Below the pieces are notes generated by a model. That model was not told the origin of the DNA and ran no database searches. It saw only the letters and a program-made list of their open reading frames with translations. Position numbers and translations under genes: made by a program. From Sinorhizobium chiapasense (GTDB lineage: Bacteria; Pseudomonadota; Alphaproteobacteria; Rhizobiales; Rhizobiaceae), in NCBI RefSeq assembly GCF_036488675.1, contig NZ_CP133148.1, positions 1,488,001 through 1,552,000 of the forward strand: a stretch of DNA of 64,000 bases. The letters run 5' to 3'. Of the stretch, positions 47,762-56,483 are shown in pieces. How positions within the stretch are numbered: position 1 is the stretch's first letter; each line of letters starts with the position of its first letter.

Positions 47762-48625
47762 TCACTCTCTGCCGGTCGCTACCGGCGTGTCGGGCCGCCC
47801 GCCCCATTCCGACCAGGAGCCATCATAGAGCGTATTGTCCGTGTGCCCCAGCGACTGAAGGGCAAGAGTTATGATTGCCGCGGTGACGCCGGACCCGCAA
47901 GTGGTGACGACCGGCTGTGTCAGGTCGACGCCGGCATCGCTAAAGGTCTGGCGCAAGGCGTCGAGGCTCTTGAGCTTGCCTTCTTCGGAAAAAACGCCGG
48001 ATGGCAGGTTCCTGGCTCCAGGCATATGCCCCGAGCGCATGCCTGCTCTCGGCTCCGGCTCCTCGCCGGTGAAGCGGCCTGCGCCGCGCGCATCGGCAAT
48101 CTGCAGGAGCCGCTTTTCTACGACCTCCTTCATGCGCTCGAAGGAGGTGACGGCAGCCGCATCGAACGTAGCGTTGAAAACGCGTGGCGTCGGGGTAGGG
48201 ATTTCCGTGGTCGCCGGCCGCCCCTCCATCTTCCAACCATCCATCCCGCCATCGAGAACGAAGACGTTCCTTGCGCCCATGATCCGGAACATCCACCAAA
48301 CACGCGGCGCGGTGAAGATGCCTGGCCCGTCGTAAACGACGATCGTATCGTCGTCGCCGATGCCCATGGCGCCAACGGCCTGGGCGAAGGCTTGCGGTGA
48401 GGGGAGGGTATGCGGCAGACCGCTTGATTGATCGGCGATGGCGTCCTGGTCGAAGAATATAGCACCGGGGATGTGCGCGGCCGCGTATTCCGACTTCGGA
48501 TCCCGGTTCTGCGCCGGCAGGTACCAGGCGGCGTCGAGGATCTTCACCGACGGATCGGCAAGGCGCTGCTGGAGCCAGTCCGCAGAGACGACGAAAGCAC
48601 TCTTGTTCTCGTTCTTGTTATCCAT
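47762..48625 (-). CDS. sseA: 3-mercaptopyruvate sulfurtransferase
   Basis: The two-rhodanese-domain protein (287 residues from ATG 48625, which has GGAG at good spacing; a GTG at 48634 is too close to it) has the active-site loop CGSGVTA, the mercaptopyruvate-type signature rather than the thiosulfate type. It transfers sulfur from mercaptopyruvate to thiol acceptors or cyanide. It sits in an operon with cysteine synthase and an alanyl-tRNA editing protein, consistent with cysteine metabolism. Confidence 0.94.
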   Translation of the reverse strand: MDNKNENKSAFVVSADWLQQRLADPSVKILDAAWYLPAQNRDPKSEYAAAHIPGAIFFDQDAIADQSSGLPHTLPSPQAFAQAVGAMGIGDDDTIVVYDGPGIFTAPRVWWMFRIMGARNVFVLDGGMDGWKMEGRPATTEIPTPTPRVFNATFDAAAVTSFERMKEVVEKRLLQIADARGAGRFTGEEPEPRAGMRSGHMPGARNLPSGVFSEEGKLKSLDALRQTFSDAGVDLTQPVVTTCGSGVTAAIITLALQSLGHTDNTLYDGSWSEWGGRPDTPVATGRE

Positions 48626-48643
48626 TGTCGTCACTCCACAGAC

Positions 48644-49393
48644 TCAAACAGCCGGACAATCTTCCGGCGTTCCGAAGCGTATCCGAAAACGCCGATTCTC
48701 CTTACCCTTCTTTTCTATCTTGGCGATGTGAATCGCGCCTACTTCCTGGGTCTCGGAAACGTGTGTGCCACCGCAGGGTTGGCTGTCGACGGCGGAGTCT
48801 TTTCCGATGCAGACGAGGCTCACCCTGCCAAGACCCATCGGCGGGCGGACATTCTTCGATTTGACGATGCCCGGGTTGGCGGCGAGTTCCTCGTCGGTGA
48901 TCCATTGCACGTAAACGGGGTGGTTCTCTTCGACGAGTTTGATGAGCGCTGCCGTCACCTGGTCCTTGTCGATCGTTTCGCTCATGTCGAAATCGACGCG
49001 GCTTTCGTCCTCGCCAACAGCCGCCCCGGTGATCGGGAAGGGGCAAACGACGGAAAGCAGGTGGCAGGCGGTGTGCATGCGCATCAATCGGTACCGGCGC
49101 GGCCAGTCGATGTGGAGGACGAGCTTTTCGCCGATCGCCGGCGAAGGCTGACCTTCCGCCGGGACGTGTATGATGACGTCCTTGGTGGCGCCGTGCCGGG
49201 TGCCTGCGATCGCGATTCGGCCTCCGTCACCACGCTCGAGAAAGCCGGTATCCCCCGGCTGCCCGCCGGAGGTGGCGTAGAAGCATGTCTGATCAAGCTC
49301 GATTCCGCCATCATCGAGAATTCCGGTCACGCTTGCCTCGCAGGTCGAGAGGTAGAAGTCTTCTCGGAAGAGGGCGGTAACGGTCTTGGTCAT
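48644..49393 (-). CDS. alaX: Alanyl-tRNA editing protein (AlaX)
   Basis: The 249-residue protein is a free-standing homologue of the AlaRS editing domain, which hydrolyses Ser- or Gly-tRNA(Ala). Zinc ligands are visible as HTACH (in RMHTACHLL) and CGGTH (CxxxH in QPCGGTHVSE). The N-terminal FYATSGGQPGDTG segment marks the longer AlaX form. It lies eight bases after cysK and 18 bases before sseA. Confidence 0.93.
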   Translation of the reverse strand: MTKTVTALFREDFYLSTCEASVTGILDDGGIELDQTCFYATSGGQPGDTGFLERGDGGRIAIAGTRHGATKDVIIHVPAEGQPSPAIGEKLVLHIDWPRRYRLMRMHTACHLLSVVCPFPITGAAVGEDESRVDFDMSETIDKDQVTAALIKLVEENHPVYVQWITDEELAANPGIVKSKNVRPPMGLGRVSLVCIGKDSAVDSQPCGGTHVSETQEVGAIHIAKIEKKGKENRRFRIRFGTPEDCPAV

Positions 49394-49401
49394 CGCGAAT
49401 G

Positions 49402-50442
49402 TTATCCGACGGGTTCGTATGGCACGGTGATGTTCGAAGTGGTCTTGAGCCAGCTTGGCACCGGCAGGCCCTTGGAGGTCAGAAAGTCCGGGTTGAAGAG
49501 TTTCGACTGGTAGCGGTTACCATAGTCGCAGAGAATCGTCACGATCGTGTGGCCGGGGCCCAGGTCCTTGGCGATCCGTACCGCGCCGGCAATGTTGATG
49601 CCGGTTGAGCCCCCGACGCAGATCCCTTCCTTTTCGATCAGGTCGAAAACGTAGGGCACGGCTTCCGAATCGGGAATCTGGTACGCGAAGTCCGGCGTGA
49701 AACCTTCAAGGTTGGCGGTGATGCGGCCCTGCCCGATCCCCTCGGTGATCGAGCTTCCGTTCGCCTTGAGCTCGCCATGTGCATAGTAGTTGTAAAGTGC
49801 GGCCCCTTCCGGATCGGCAATACCGATCTTGACAGCAGGATTCTTGGCCCGCAACCCTTGAGCCACGCCGGCGAGCGTGCCTCCAGAGCCTACCGCGCAG
49901 ATGAAACCGTCGACCTTGCCGTCTGTGTCGCGCCAGATTTCCGGCGCTGTCGTTTCCACATGCGCGTCGCGGTTTGCGACGTTGTCGAACTGGTTTGCCC
50001 AGATCGCGCCGTTCGGTTCTGTCTTGGCAAGTTCGGCGGCCAGTCGGCCCGAAACCTTCACGTAGTTGTTGGGATTTTTGTACGGCACCGCGGGAACTTC
50101 GACTAGCTCGGCACCCATGAGGCGCAACGCGTCCTTTTTCTCCTGAGTCTGCGTTTCGGGAATGACGATGACCGTACGGTATCCGAGCGCGTTGCCTACG
50201 ACCGCGAGACCGATTCCGGTATTGCCGGCAGTGCCTTCGACGATGACGCCGCCGGGTTTCAACTGCCCGGATTTTTCCGCCTGCCGGATGATCCACAAGG
50301 CTGCGCGGTCCTTCACCGATTGCCCCGGATTGAGAAATTCCGCTTTGCCCAGGATGGTGCAGCCGGTGGCTTCGGAAACGGCTTGGAGCCGGATCAACGG
50401 CGTGTTGCCGATCGCTTCGAGCACGGACGGAAGAACGGTCAT
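49402..50442 (-). CDS. Cysteine synthase A family (O-acetylserine sulfhydrylase)
   Basis: The PLP fold-II enzyme has the catalytic Lys in GQSVKDRAAL (about residue 45), the substrate loop EGTAGNTGIGLA, and the phosphate loop GSGGTLAG. I chose ATG 50442 (346 residues, MTVLPSVLEAIG). It is about 30 residues longer than E. coli CysK, with an extended C-terminus (SWLKTTSNITVPYEPVG), so a cysteine-synthase paralogue of related specificity is possible. It is the first gene of the sulfur operon. Confidence 0.9.
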   Translation of the reverse strand: MTVLPSVLEAIGNTPLIRLQAVSEATGCTILGKAEFLNPGQSVKDRAALWIIRQAEKSGQLKPGGVIVEGTAGNTGIGLAVVGNALGYRTVIVIPETQTQEKKDALRLMGAELVEVPAVPYKNPNNYVKVSGRLAAELAKTEPNGAIWANQFDNVANRDAHVETTAPEIWRDTDGKVDGFICAVGSGGTLAGVAQGLRAKNPAVKIGIADPEGAALYNYYAHGELKANGSSITEGIGQGRITANLEGFTPDFAYQIPDSEAVPYVFDLIEKEGICVGGSTGINIAGAVRIAKDLGPGHTIVTILCDYGNRYQSKLFNPDFLTSKGLPVPSWLKTTSNITVPYEPVG

Positions 50443-50764
50443 TCTGAAAACCTCACGCTGGACGGAACGGACGCCGGGTCCGAACCCAGCATAATCCCTG
50501 ATGAACGGCGATCCGATAAACATTTGGTTTACAGGCAAGATCGCCGAAATATTGGCGTGTTTTCGGCTCAGCCTGTGTACGAGGCAAGAAATAGCGTTTC
50601 GCAGCTTACCTGTCCCGGGCAAAATTCGTCTCGGTCGTCAAAAGATCGGTCGAAAGAGAAAAATGTGGGCAGGCGTTGCCGTCGGAGAGGTATTGAGCCC
50701 GGGCCGGGGGAGACAGCCACGGGTCTTGGAAGGCAAAGCCCTTCCCGATGGACGCGAGGACAAA
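50443..50764. other. Divergent intergenic region, no gene seen
   Basis: This 322-base gap lies between cysK and the SDR gene. The plus-strand frame is open from 50501, but the residues before MTTAF are not SDR-like. GCGAGGACAAA is the ribosome site for ATG 50765. No clear operator is visible. Confidence 0.5.
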
Positions 50765-51610
50765 ATGACGACTGCATTCACAGCCCGACCCGAGCATGGA
50801 CTGGTGTGGATAACGGGGGCGAGTTCGGGCATCGGCCGCGCCGTGGCCCTCAGGCTGGTGGAGGAAGGCTACTCGGTGGTCGTCACGGCGCGCAGCCACG
50901 AGAGGCTGGTGGCACTTCAGCATGAGGCGTCGGGCCCGGGTAGGATTGTCGTTCTCGATGGGGACGTCGCCGATCCGCGTGATATGGAACGTTTGCTGGC
51001 AGCCGTCGAATACGACCACGGGCGGGTGGCTCTGGCCGTGCTCAATGCGGGGGTGGCGATTCCGGTGCGTGGCGATGATCTTGGTCGGGAAGCCTTCGAT
51101 AAGAGCTTCGCCGTCAATCTTCATGGTGTGGTCAATTGCCTCGTGCCCGTTGTGGAGCACATGAAGGCGAACGGGCATGGCCAGATCGCCGTCGTCTCGT
51201 CAGTGGCGGGATACTGCGGCCTACCGATGAGCGCCGCTTACGGAGCGACCAAGGCGGCGCTCATCAATATGGCGGAGAGCTTGAGGTTCGACCTCGATCG
51301 TATCGGCATCCGCGTGCAGTTGATCTGTCCGGGCTTTGTCGATACGGCCGCTTCGGCGAGAGGCAGGTTCCCGCGACCGGCGATGGTGAGCGTGGACGAG
51401 GCGGCGGAGCGCATATGCCTCGGCTTGAAATCCGGGCGCTTCGAGATCACCTTCCCGAAACGCTTTGTCTATGCCGTTAAGCTGCTGCGGTTCCTGCCTT
51501 ATGGCGCCTACTTTGCGCTTCTCAACTGGCTCGTGCCGGGGCGTGCACCCGCCACCGCCGCAAAGAAAGAGCGCTCCGGTTCAAAAGGCAGGCCGCGTCA
51601 GGCGGTGTGA
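50765..51610 (+). CDS. SDR family oxidoreductase
   Basis: The 281-residue classical SDR has TGASSGIGRAVA near residue 18, NAGVA, the catalytic Ser (VVSSVAGY) and Y-x-x-x-K (AYGATKAAL). The C-terminal part (FPKRFVYAVKLLRFLPYGAYFALLNWL) is hydrophobic, suggesting membrane association, as in the DltE/YqjQ-like SDR group. The 3' end overlaps the convergent SMR gene by 13 bases. Confidence 0.9.
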   Translation: MTTAFTARPEHGLVWITGASSGIGRAVALRLVEEGYSVVVTARSHERLVALQHEASGPGRIVVLDGDVADPRDMERLLAAVEYDHGRVALAVLNAGVAIPVRGDDLGREAFDKSFAVNLHGVVNCLVPVVEHMKANGHGQIAVVSSVAGYCGLPMSAAYGATKAALINMAESLRFDLDRIGIRVQLICPGFVDTAASARGRFPRPAMVSVDEAAERICLGLKSGRFEITFPKRFVYAVKLLRFLPYGAYFALLNWLVPGRAPATAAKKERSGSKGRPRQAV

Positions 51611-51924
51611 AGCACCAGAACCGCACCAAAGACCAGCGACAGGCCGACCCAGCCGACTGGCCTTAGCTTTTGGCCGAAGAAAAGGCGCCCGCAGATCGCG
51701 GTGCCGAAAATGCCGGTGGCGCCAAGTACCGCATAGGCCATGGCGAGTTCCATACCCTTAATCGCTTTCGCGAGCAGTGCGAAGGCGGCCAACACCAGGA
51801 GAATCGAAAGCGCGCCCCAGCCGCGCCGGGCAAAGCCGTTCGACTTCGTGGAGGCCAGATTCGCTGCGACGTCGAGAATGCCGGCCATAACCGCGAAAGC
51901 GAAATAGAAGCCATCGGCGCTCAT
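51598..51924 (-). CDS. SMR family efflux protein, second subunit
   Basis: The 108-residue protein has four transmembrane helices of the small multidrug resistance type, with MAYAVLGATGIFGTAICG matching the signature YAVWxGxG region in altered form. It overlaps the upstream SMR gene by four bases (ATGA), so the two are coupled and likely form a heterodimer of the MdtJI/EbrAB kind. The canonical membrane Glu near residue 14 is not obvious here (AGILDVAANL), which is common for one partner of such pairs. Confidence 0.85.
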   Translation of the reverse strand: MSADGFYFAFAVMAGILDVAANLASTKSNGFARRGWGALSILLVLAAFALLAKAIKGMELAMAYAVLGATGIFGTAICGRLFFGQKLRPVGWVGLSLVFGAVLVLHTA

Positions 51925-52277
51925 CGGGCGGCTTCTCCCGCCGCTTCCTCTTGCTCGACCTCACCGGCGTTGACGAGCAGTATGCCTGCAACGGCCATCG
52001 ACAGGCCCAGCATCTCGCGGCCGCTGAGTGCATGGCCGAAGACGAACACGGAGACGATCGTGATGAGGGCCACACCGGACCCTTCCCAGATGGCATAGGC
52101 GACGCCGACGGAGATCGTCTTCACGGCCTTGGCAAGGAACACGTATGAGAGTGCAATCGATGCGTACATGATCGCATGCCCGGCATAGGAGCCGGAGGCG
52201 GAAGCAGCTTTCATCGCCGTGAGGCCGGCGACCTCTGTCGTGATCGCGAGAACCAGGAAAAGCCATGCAACACGCAT
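51921..52277 (-). CDS. SMR family efflux protein, first subunit
   Basis: The 118-residue protein begins WLFLVLAITTEVAGLTAMK, which has the membrane Glu (about residue 15) that binds proton and drug, followed by YVFLAKAVKTISVGVAYAIWEGSG, the full SMR signature. The C-terminus is acidic (EVEQEEAAGEAAR). It pairs with the overlapping gene downstream. Spermidine or cationic drug export is the likely role. Confidence 0.88.
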   Translation of the reverse strand: MRVAWLFLVLAITTEVAGLTAMKAASASGSYAGHAIMYASIALSYVFLAKAVKTISVGVAYAIWEGSGVALITIVSVFVFGHALSGREMLGLSMAVAGILLVNAGEVEQEEAAGEAAR

Positions 52278-52353
52278 GAGGAACCTTCAGAGACTATGCC
52301 GACAAACGAAAAAAGAGCCACTCGGGCCTTTGCCGCGAATGGCTCTTTGAAAC

Positions 52354-52428
52354 TGGCTCCCCGGGCCGGATTCGAACCGGCGACCTATCGATTAACAGTC
52401 GAGTGCTCTACCGCTGAGCTACCAGGGA
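52354..52428 (-). tRNA. tRNA-Asn(GTT)
   Basis: On the minus strand, TCCCTGG pairs with CCGGGGA through a G-rich acceptor stem and CCA is encoded. The D-arm is GCTC-AGCGGTA-GAGC, the anticodon arm is TCGA-CTGTTAA-TCGA giving GTT, and the T-arm is GCCGG-TTCGAAT-CCGGC. Confidence 0.96.
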
Positions 52429-52454
52429 TCATCTGCGCCGCAGAAGTGAGGCTG

Positions 52455-52483
52455 CTAATACAAATGCTTTTTCGATTTGCCAA
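52455..52483 (-). promoter_or_regulatory. Promoter of tRNA-Asn
   Basis: On the minus strand, TTGGCA and TATTAG are spaced by 17 bases and end 27 bases before the mature tRNA. This is a good housekeeping sigma match at the right distance. Confidence 0.65.
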
Positions 52484-52567
52484 GCGGTTTTTCAAAAAAA
52501 ATGACAACGTCCGTTGCGCGGCTGTGGAGAAGGCCCCAATTCTGGGGAGGAGCATGAAAGAGGAATA

Positions 52568-52861
52568 ATGACGAACGGCAGGAAAGAACGACATTTCGGC
52601 ATCGACCCGCAGACCCACGAGCTCGTCCTCGGCAAATGGCGTATGAACTTGCCCGACTCACCGGTGCTGCGAATTCTTGTTGGGACGCTCCTTGTGGTGG
52701 GCGGCGTATTGGGCTTCCTGCCGGTGTTAGGCTTCTGGATGATTCCTCTGGGGCTGCTCGTGCTTTCTCACGACATACCGGCCATCCGCCGTCGTCGCCG
52801 CAAGCTGGCGGTCTGGTGGGCGCGCTGGCGCGGCCAGCAAAATTCTTCCGACAAATCCTGA
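52568..52861 (+). CDS. Small membrane protein (PGPGW-like)
   Basis: The 97-residue protein has a soluble N-terminus, one long or two short transmembrane segments (LRILVGTLLVVGGVLGFLPVLGF, then MIPLGLLVLSHDIP) and a very basic C-terminus (RRRRRKLAVWWARWRG), so it is anchored with the tail in the cytosol. The pattern resembles the PGPGW-type small transmembrane family. AGAGGAATA precedes ATG 52568. The function is unknown. Confidence 0.75.
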   Translation: MTNGRKERHFGIDPQTHELVLGKWRMNLPDSPVLRILVGTLLVVGGVLGFLPVLGFWMIPLGLLVLSHDIPAIRRRRRKLAVWWARWRGQQNSSDKS

Positions 52862-52960
52862 AAGGCACATGCGGCCGCGGGGTGCCAAGCGCGCATTAGC
52901 GGAGCGCTGGGGGGAACGTGGATGACCTGGCGCCGTCCCACCTTTTTCGAACCACTCCCC

Positions 52961-52989
52961 TTGCACTCCTCATAGATTCGTTCTAAACG
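52961..52989 (+). promoter_or_regulatory. Probable promoter of tRNA-Cys
   Basis: TTGCAC and TAAACG are spaced by 17 bases, 31 bases ahead of the mature tRNA. The -35 is good and the -10 fair. Confidence 0.5.
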
Positions 52990-53020
52990 CCGGCCATCGC
53001 TTGATCGATCGAGCGTGAGA

Positions 53021-53094
53021 GGCCTCGTGGCGGAGTGGTGACGCAGAGGACTGCAAATCCTTGTACCCCGGTTCAATTCCGGGCGAGGCCTCCA
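53021..53094 (+). tRNA. tRNA-Cys(GCA)
   Basis: GGCCTCG pairs with CGAGGCC, CCA is encoded, the anticodon arm is AGGA-CTGCAAA-TCCT giving GCA, and the T-arm is CCCGG-TTCAATT-CCGGG. The length of 74 fits. Confidence 0.96.
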
Positions 53095-53221
53095 AAGCTT
53101 TTACTTCAAGAAAATCAACGATGAATGTGTAGCCGGACGCTGTGTGAGTGTTTGGCTTACGGCAAAACCGTTTGGCCCGCGCAAACGCGATTCGCGGCGA
53201 TCAGTGCCATCATTAACGGAT

Positions 53222-53260
53222 TGGCCCTCTGCAAGGCGGTAGAGCAGGGCCTTTGGTTTT
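53222..53260 (+). terminator. Possible terminator after tRNA-Cys
   Basis: GGCCCT and AGGGCC pair across a long loop and are followed by TTTGGTTTT. The loop contains GGCGGTAGAGCA, which resembles a tRNA D-arm, so a tRNA relic is an alternative reading. Confidence 0.4.
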
Positions 53261-53388
53261 GGCCACCCGAGTTGCAGTGTGATTTTCTCCAGCGCCGCGC
53301 GTCTGCTCAGGTGCGGAAAGGGCGCTGTAGCAATTTGAATCACTGCCGCAAGTCGCATTGCTGAGCCCGACTCACCAGCCCGTCTCAA

Positions 53389-54108
53389 CTAGTGATAGCG
53401 GCGAATAAGGCCGACGAGCTTGCCTTGGATCTTGACGCGGTCCGGTCCGAATATCCGCGTTTCATAGGCCGGGTTGGCCGCTTCGAGCGCGATGGATGCG
53501 CCCTTTCTGCGGAACCGCTTGAGCGTTACCTCCTCATCGTCGACAAGCGCAACGATGATGTCGCCGGGATTGGCCGTGTTCGTGTTCCGAATGATCACGG
53601 TATCGCCGTCGAAGATACCCGCCTCGATCATCGAGTCGCCCTTGATCTCGAGCGCGTAGTGTTCGCCGTTGCCGATCATCTCGGCCGGGATGGAAATGTC
53701 ATGAGTGTTGTTCTGGATCGCGGAAATCGGGACGCCGGCCGCGATCCGCCCCATGACCGGCACGGAAACCGATGCAGTATCGCTCGGTGGCGCCGATTTC
53801 GTCGTGGCGGCAGGCGCGGCAGGTGGCTTGCCCAGGCTGCCTTCGATCACGCTTGGCGAGAAGCCACGCCGTGGCTGCGGGCTCGTGGTGTAGGCCTCGG
53901 GCAGCTTGATGACTTCGAGCGCGCGCGCCCGGTTGGGAAGACGGCGAATGAAGCCACGCTCTTCAAGCGCGGTGATCAACCGGTGGATGCCCGACTTGGA
54001 GGCGAGGTCCAATGCGTCTTTCATCTCGTCGAAGGACGGCGGCACCCCGGATTCCTTCATTCGCTCGTGAATGAACAGAAGCAATTCCTGTTGCTTGCGG
54101 GTTAGCAT
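53389..54108 (-). CDS. lexA: SOS repressor LexA
   Basis: LexA represses the DNA-damage response and self-cleaves with RecA. The 239-residue protein has an N-terminal winged helix ([14 protein letters not shown]...[21 protein letters not shown]), a long linker typical of rhizobia, the cleavage bond Ala124-Gly125 (GRIAAGVPI), catalytic Ser159 (IKGDSMIE) and Lys197 (VTLKRF). A canonical alphaproteobacterial SOS box lies 49-63 bases upstream, so it is autoregulated. Confidence 0.98.
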   Translation of the reverse strand: MLTRKQQELLLFIHERMKESGVPPSFDEMKDALDLASKSGIHRLITALEERGFIRRLPNRARALEVIKLPEAYTTSPQPRRGFSPSVIEGSLGKPPAAPAATTKSAPPSDTASVSVPVMGRIAAGVPISAIQNNTHDISIPAEMIGNGEHYALEIKGDSMIEAGIFDGDTVIIRNTNTANPGDIIVALVDDEEVTLKRFRRKGASIALEAANPAYETRIFGPDRVKIQGKLVGLIRRYH

Positions 54109-54141
54109 GGCGCGTCACTCCAGAGTCGCGAAACAAATCAA

Positions 54142-54171
54142 GAACAGACACTATCTGTTCCATATGTGTTC
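54142..54171. promoter_or_regulatory. LexA (SOS) box upstream of lexA
   Basis: GTTC-CATATGT-GTTC at 54157-54171 is an exact match to the alphaproteobacterial SOS box GTTC-N7-GTTC. Overlapping it is a palindrome GAACAG-ACACTAT-CTGTTC (54142-54160), giving a possible second or extended site. Confidence 0.88.
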
Positions 54172-54288
54172 CGCAAGTACCTAAAATTCCGTGAATTTCC
54201 CTGGCCGTTGCGAAATCCTCCGGCAAAGCGGGCGGTTGCTCCGCCGACGCCTCGCCGTGAACCACGTAAAGGGCGGGCTACGCCGGTT

Positions 54289-55230
54289 TCACATCTCCGT
54301 CAGCTTGGTGAGAGCTCCGGAGTTTGCGCGTGTTGCGGCTGTGATCTCCTGGATCAGGGCCTGGCTCGCCACCGGAATCGAGACGTCCGATCGGAAGATC
54401 AGTCCCACCTTCTGCGGCGGCACGAACTCGTGGATGTCGAGCTGAGCGGATATGTCGATCTCGACCAATGAACCTGTCTCGAGCTCGATGCGTACGGCGT
54501 CCTGGCGCACAAGGCCGATGAACTCGCTCTTCTGGAGAATGTTCTTGACGAACATCGGGGAGCCGCTGCGCAAAACCGATCTCTTGAATTCCATGCCTAC
54601 AAGCTTGCGCAGCGCGCCTTCGAGATCGCGGTTGCCGGTCAATACCACCCAAGGATACTGCGCCAGTTCGTTGAGTTCGATCTGATGACCGTCAAGCATC
54701 GGGTGACCGGCGCGGACGACGAGGATCATGGAATCGAGATAGAGTTCGCTCTGTTCGACATCGGGTGGAAGGTCCTCCGGCTCGAAGAGGGTCGCGATCA
54801 GGAAATCGAGATCCCCCAGCAGCAATGGGCGGATCAGGTCGCTGCGGGTGCCATTGGCAATGTTGATGGTGAGGCGCCGCTCGTCGGTCACAAGTCTGAG
54901 GATCGCGAATGCCAGCGTGCGGCTGTCCGGGCCAAGCGGAGCGCCGACGTTGATCTCGCCTGATCCAAGTGTGCGGATCGCTTTGATATCGCTCTCCATC
55001 TTGCGCATCTCCGCCGCAATGCGCCGGGCATGATCGAAGACCGCCTCGCCGAAAGACGTAAGCGTGATGCCGCGCGGCCCGCGATCGAGCAGCGGCACTC
55101 CAAAAGCATATTCGAGCATCTGGATGCTTTTCGAAAGCGCCGGCTGGGAAAGATTGAGGCGTTGCGCAGCCTTGTTCAGGCTCCCCAGTTCAGCGACTGC
55201 AAGGAATCGATTGACCGAACGCAGATCCAT
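54289..55230 (-). CDS. LysR family transcriptional regulator
   Basis: The 313-residue protein has an N-terminal LysR helix-turn-helix (LRSVNRFLAVAELGSLNKAAQRLNLSQPALSKS) and a type 2 periplasmic-binding-fold effector domain. It is divergent from the catabolic operon beginning at 55578, across a 347-base region with a T-N11-A type palindrome. By this layout it should control that operon in response to a substrate-derived inducer. Confidence 0.93.
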   Translation of the reverse strand: MDLRSVNRFLAVAELGSLNKAAQRLNLSQPALSKSIQMLEYAFGVPLLDRGPRGITLTSFGEAVFDHARRIAAEMRKMESDIKAIRTLGSGEINVGAPLGPDSRTLAFAILRLVTDERRLTINIANGTRSDLIRPLLLGDLDFLIATLFEPEDLPPDVEQSELYLDSMILVVRAGHPMLDGHQIELNELAQYPWVVLTGNRDLEGALRKLVGMEFKRSVLRSGSPMFVKNILQKSEFIGLVRQDAVRIELETGSLVEIDISAQLDIHEFVPPQKVGLIFRSDVSIPVASQALIQEITAATRANSGALTKLTEM

Positions 55231-55577
55231 ATTTCACCTCCCCGAGAAACTGGATTTGACGATAATCAGTTCTAACTTTTGGTTTGAACGATATCAAATC
55301 ATTCTTCTTGATTTTAGAACTTCCGGCCCGCAGACTTCGATCATTCCCGGCGGCTACCAACGATTTGCGCACGGGAAGGCCGAAGCGAGAAGTCCTTCAG
55401 GACGGGGTTGTACGAAGCCGTGAGGAGACGGCGTCGCACAACCGAAGCGACGGTCGAGGAGGAGCATTTCCGGACAGTCCGGATTCAATCATCGCCTGAT
55501 CATGGTCGGCCTTCAGGGAGCGCGCCGCGCGTCCCAACGGTTTCGGCTGGCTTTTTTCAAGGCACGGGGAGGATTGC
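55231..55577. promoter_or_regulatory. Divergent control region of the LysR gene and the catabolic operon
   Basis: No gene is seen in these 347 bases. ATCAA-N10-TTGAT (55293-55312) is a LysR-type palindrome, and GTTC-N13-GAAC lies just beside it (about 55269-55289). Both are 40-80 bases before the LysR start and over 250 bases before the operon ATG, so the operon may have a long leader or a nearer promoter that I do not see. GGGGAGGATT is the ribosome site for ATG 55578. Confidence 0.5.
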
Positions 55578-56441
55578 ATGTCAGTAAGAGTTGGATTCGT
55601 GGGCGTCGGCGCAATGGGATTGGCCATGGCATCACACGCGCTGAAGGCGGGATTCGCAGTAGCGGCCTACGACCTCGACGCGGAATGTCTCGCCAAGGCG
55701 TCGGCCGCGGGTATCACGGCTGCGAAAGACCTCGCTGATCTTGCCACGATGGCCGACGTCTTCATCGCCGTCGTCGCGACCGATGACCAGTCGCGCGCCG
55801 TGACCAGGGAACTGGCGCTCCACGTCAAGAAGAGCTCGGTCATTGCGATCGCCGCCACCAACAATCCGGGCACGATGCGCGAACTCGGAGAGTATTGCGA
55901 CAGCTATGGCGTAAACTTCATCGACGCGCCGGTTGTCTACGGCCTGGAGGGCGCGCGCGAGGGGACGCTGCTTTCGCTTTGCGGTGGCCGGGAGGACGCC
56001 GTCGAAATGGCGCGTCCGGTGCTGATGAGCTACAGCCGCGATGTTCTGCACGTCGGCGATCTCGGCTCCGGACAGCTCGCCAAGGCCTGCAATAATCTGC
56101 TGCACTGGATCCATTGTGTCGGCAACTACGAAGCGCTGCTCCTTGCCAAGCGCTACGGCGTCGATGCGCAGCGCATGCGCGAGATTCTGCTGAAGAGCCC
56201 CGGCTACAACAATACCTTGGAGCGCTGGGACGGAACCCGCTTCACCTGGCACGAGAAAGACATGGACGTCGTTCTCGACCTTGCGCAGGCGGGCGGGCTG
56301 GTGCTGCCGCTGAGCGGCCAGACAGACCAGCTCATCAAGTTGCTGTCGCCAGCCGATGTGCGCGACCTGCTCTACGGTCCCGAGGCTCACTATCTCGGCC
56401 GCCGCGTCGTTCCGTTCAACAGCGAGGCCCGAACCGCCTGA
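55578..56441 (+). CDS. 3-hydroxyisobutyrate dehydrogenase family oxidoreductase
   Basis: The 287-residue beta-hydroxyacid dehydrogenase has the NAD(P) motif GFVGVGAMG (residues 6-14), the substrate motif DAPVVYGLEGAREGTL (a variant of the usual DAPVSGG) and catalytic Lys169 (GQLAKACNNLL). It should oxidise a 3-hydroxy acid or reduce the matching semialdehyde. It is the first gene of the operon, 42 bases ahead of the enolase-superfamily gene. Confidence 0.9.
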   Translation: MSVRVGFVGVGAMGLAMASHALKAGFAVAAYDLDAECLAKASAAGITAAKDLADLATMADVFIAVVATDDQSRAVTRELALHVKKSSVIAIAATNNPGTMRELGEYCDSYGVNFIDAPVVYGLEGAREGTLLSLCGGREDAVEMARPVLMSYSRDVLHVGDLGSGQLAKACNNLLHWIHCVGNYEALLLAKRYGVDAQRMREILLKSPGYNNTLERWDGTRFTWHEKDMDVVLDLAQAGGLVLPLSGQTDQLIKLLSPADVRDLLYGPEAHYLGRRVVPFNSEARTA

Positions 56442-56483
56442 GAATTCTGCTCTGCCGACGTTTTGCGCAACGGGAGCTGAATC

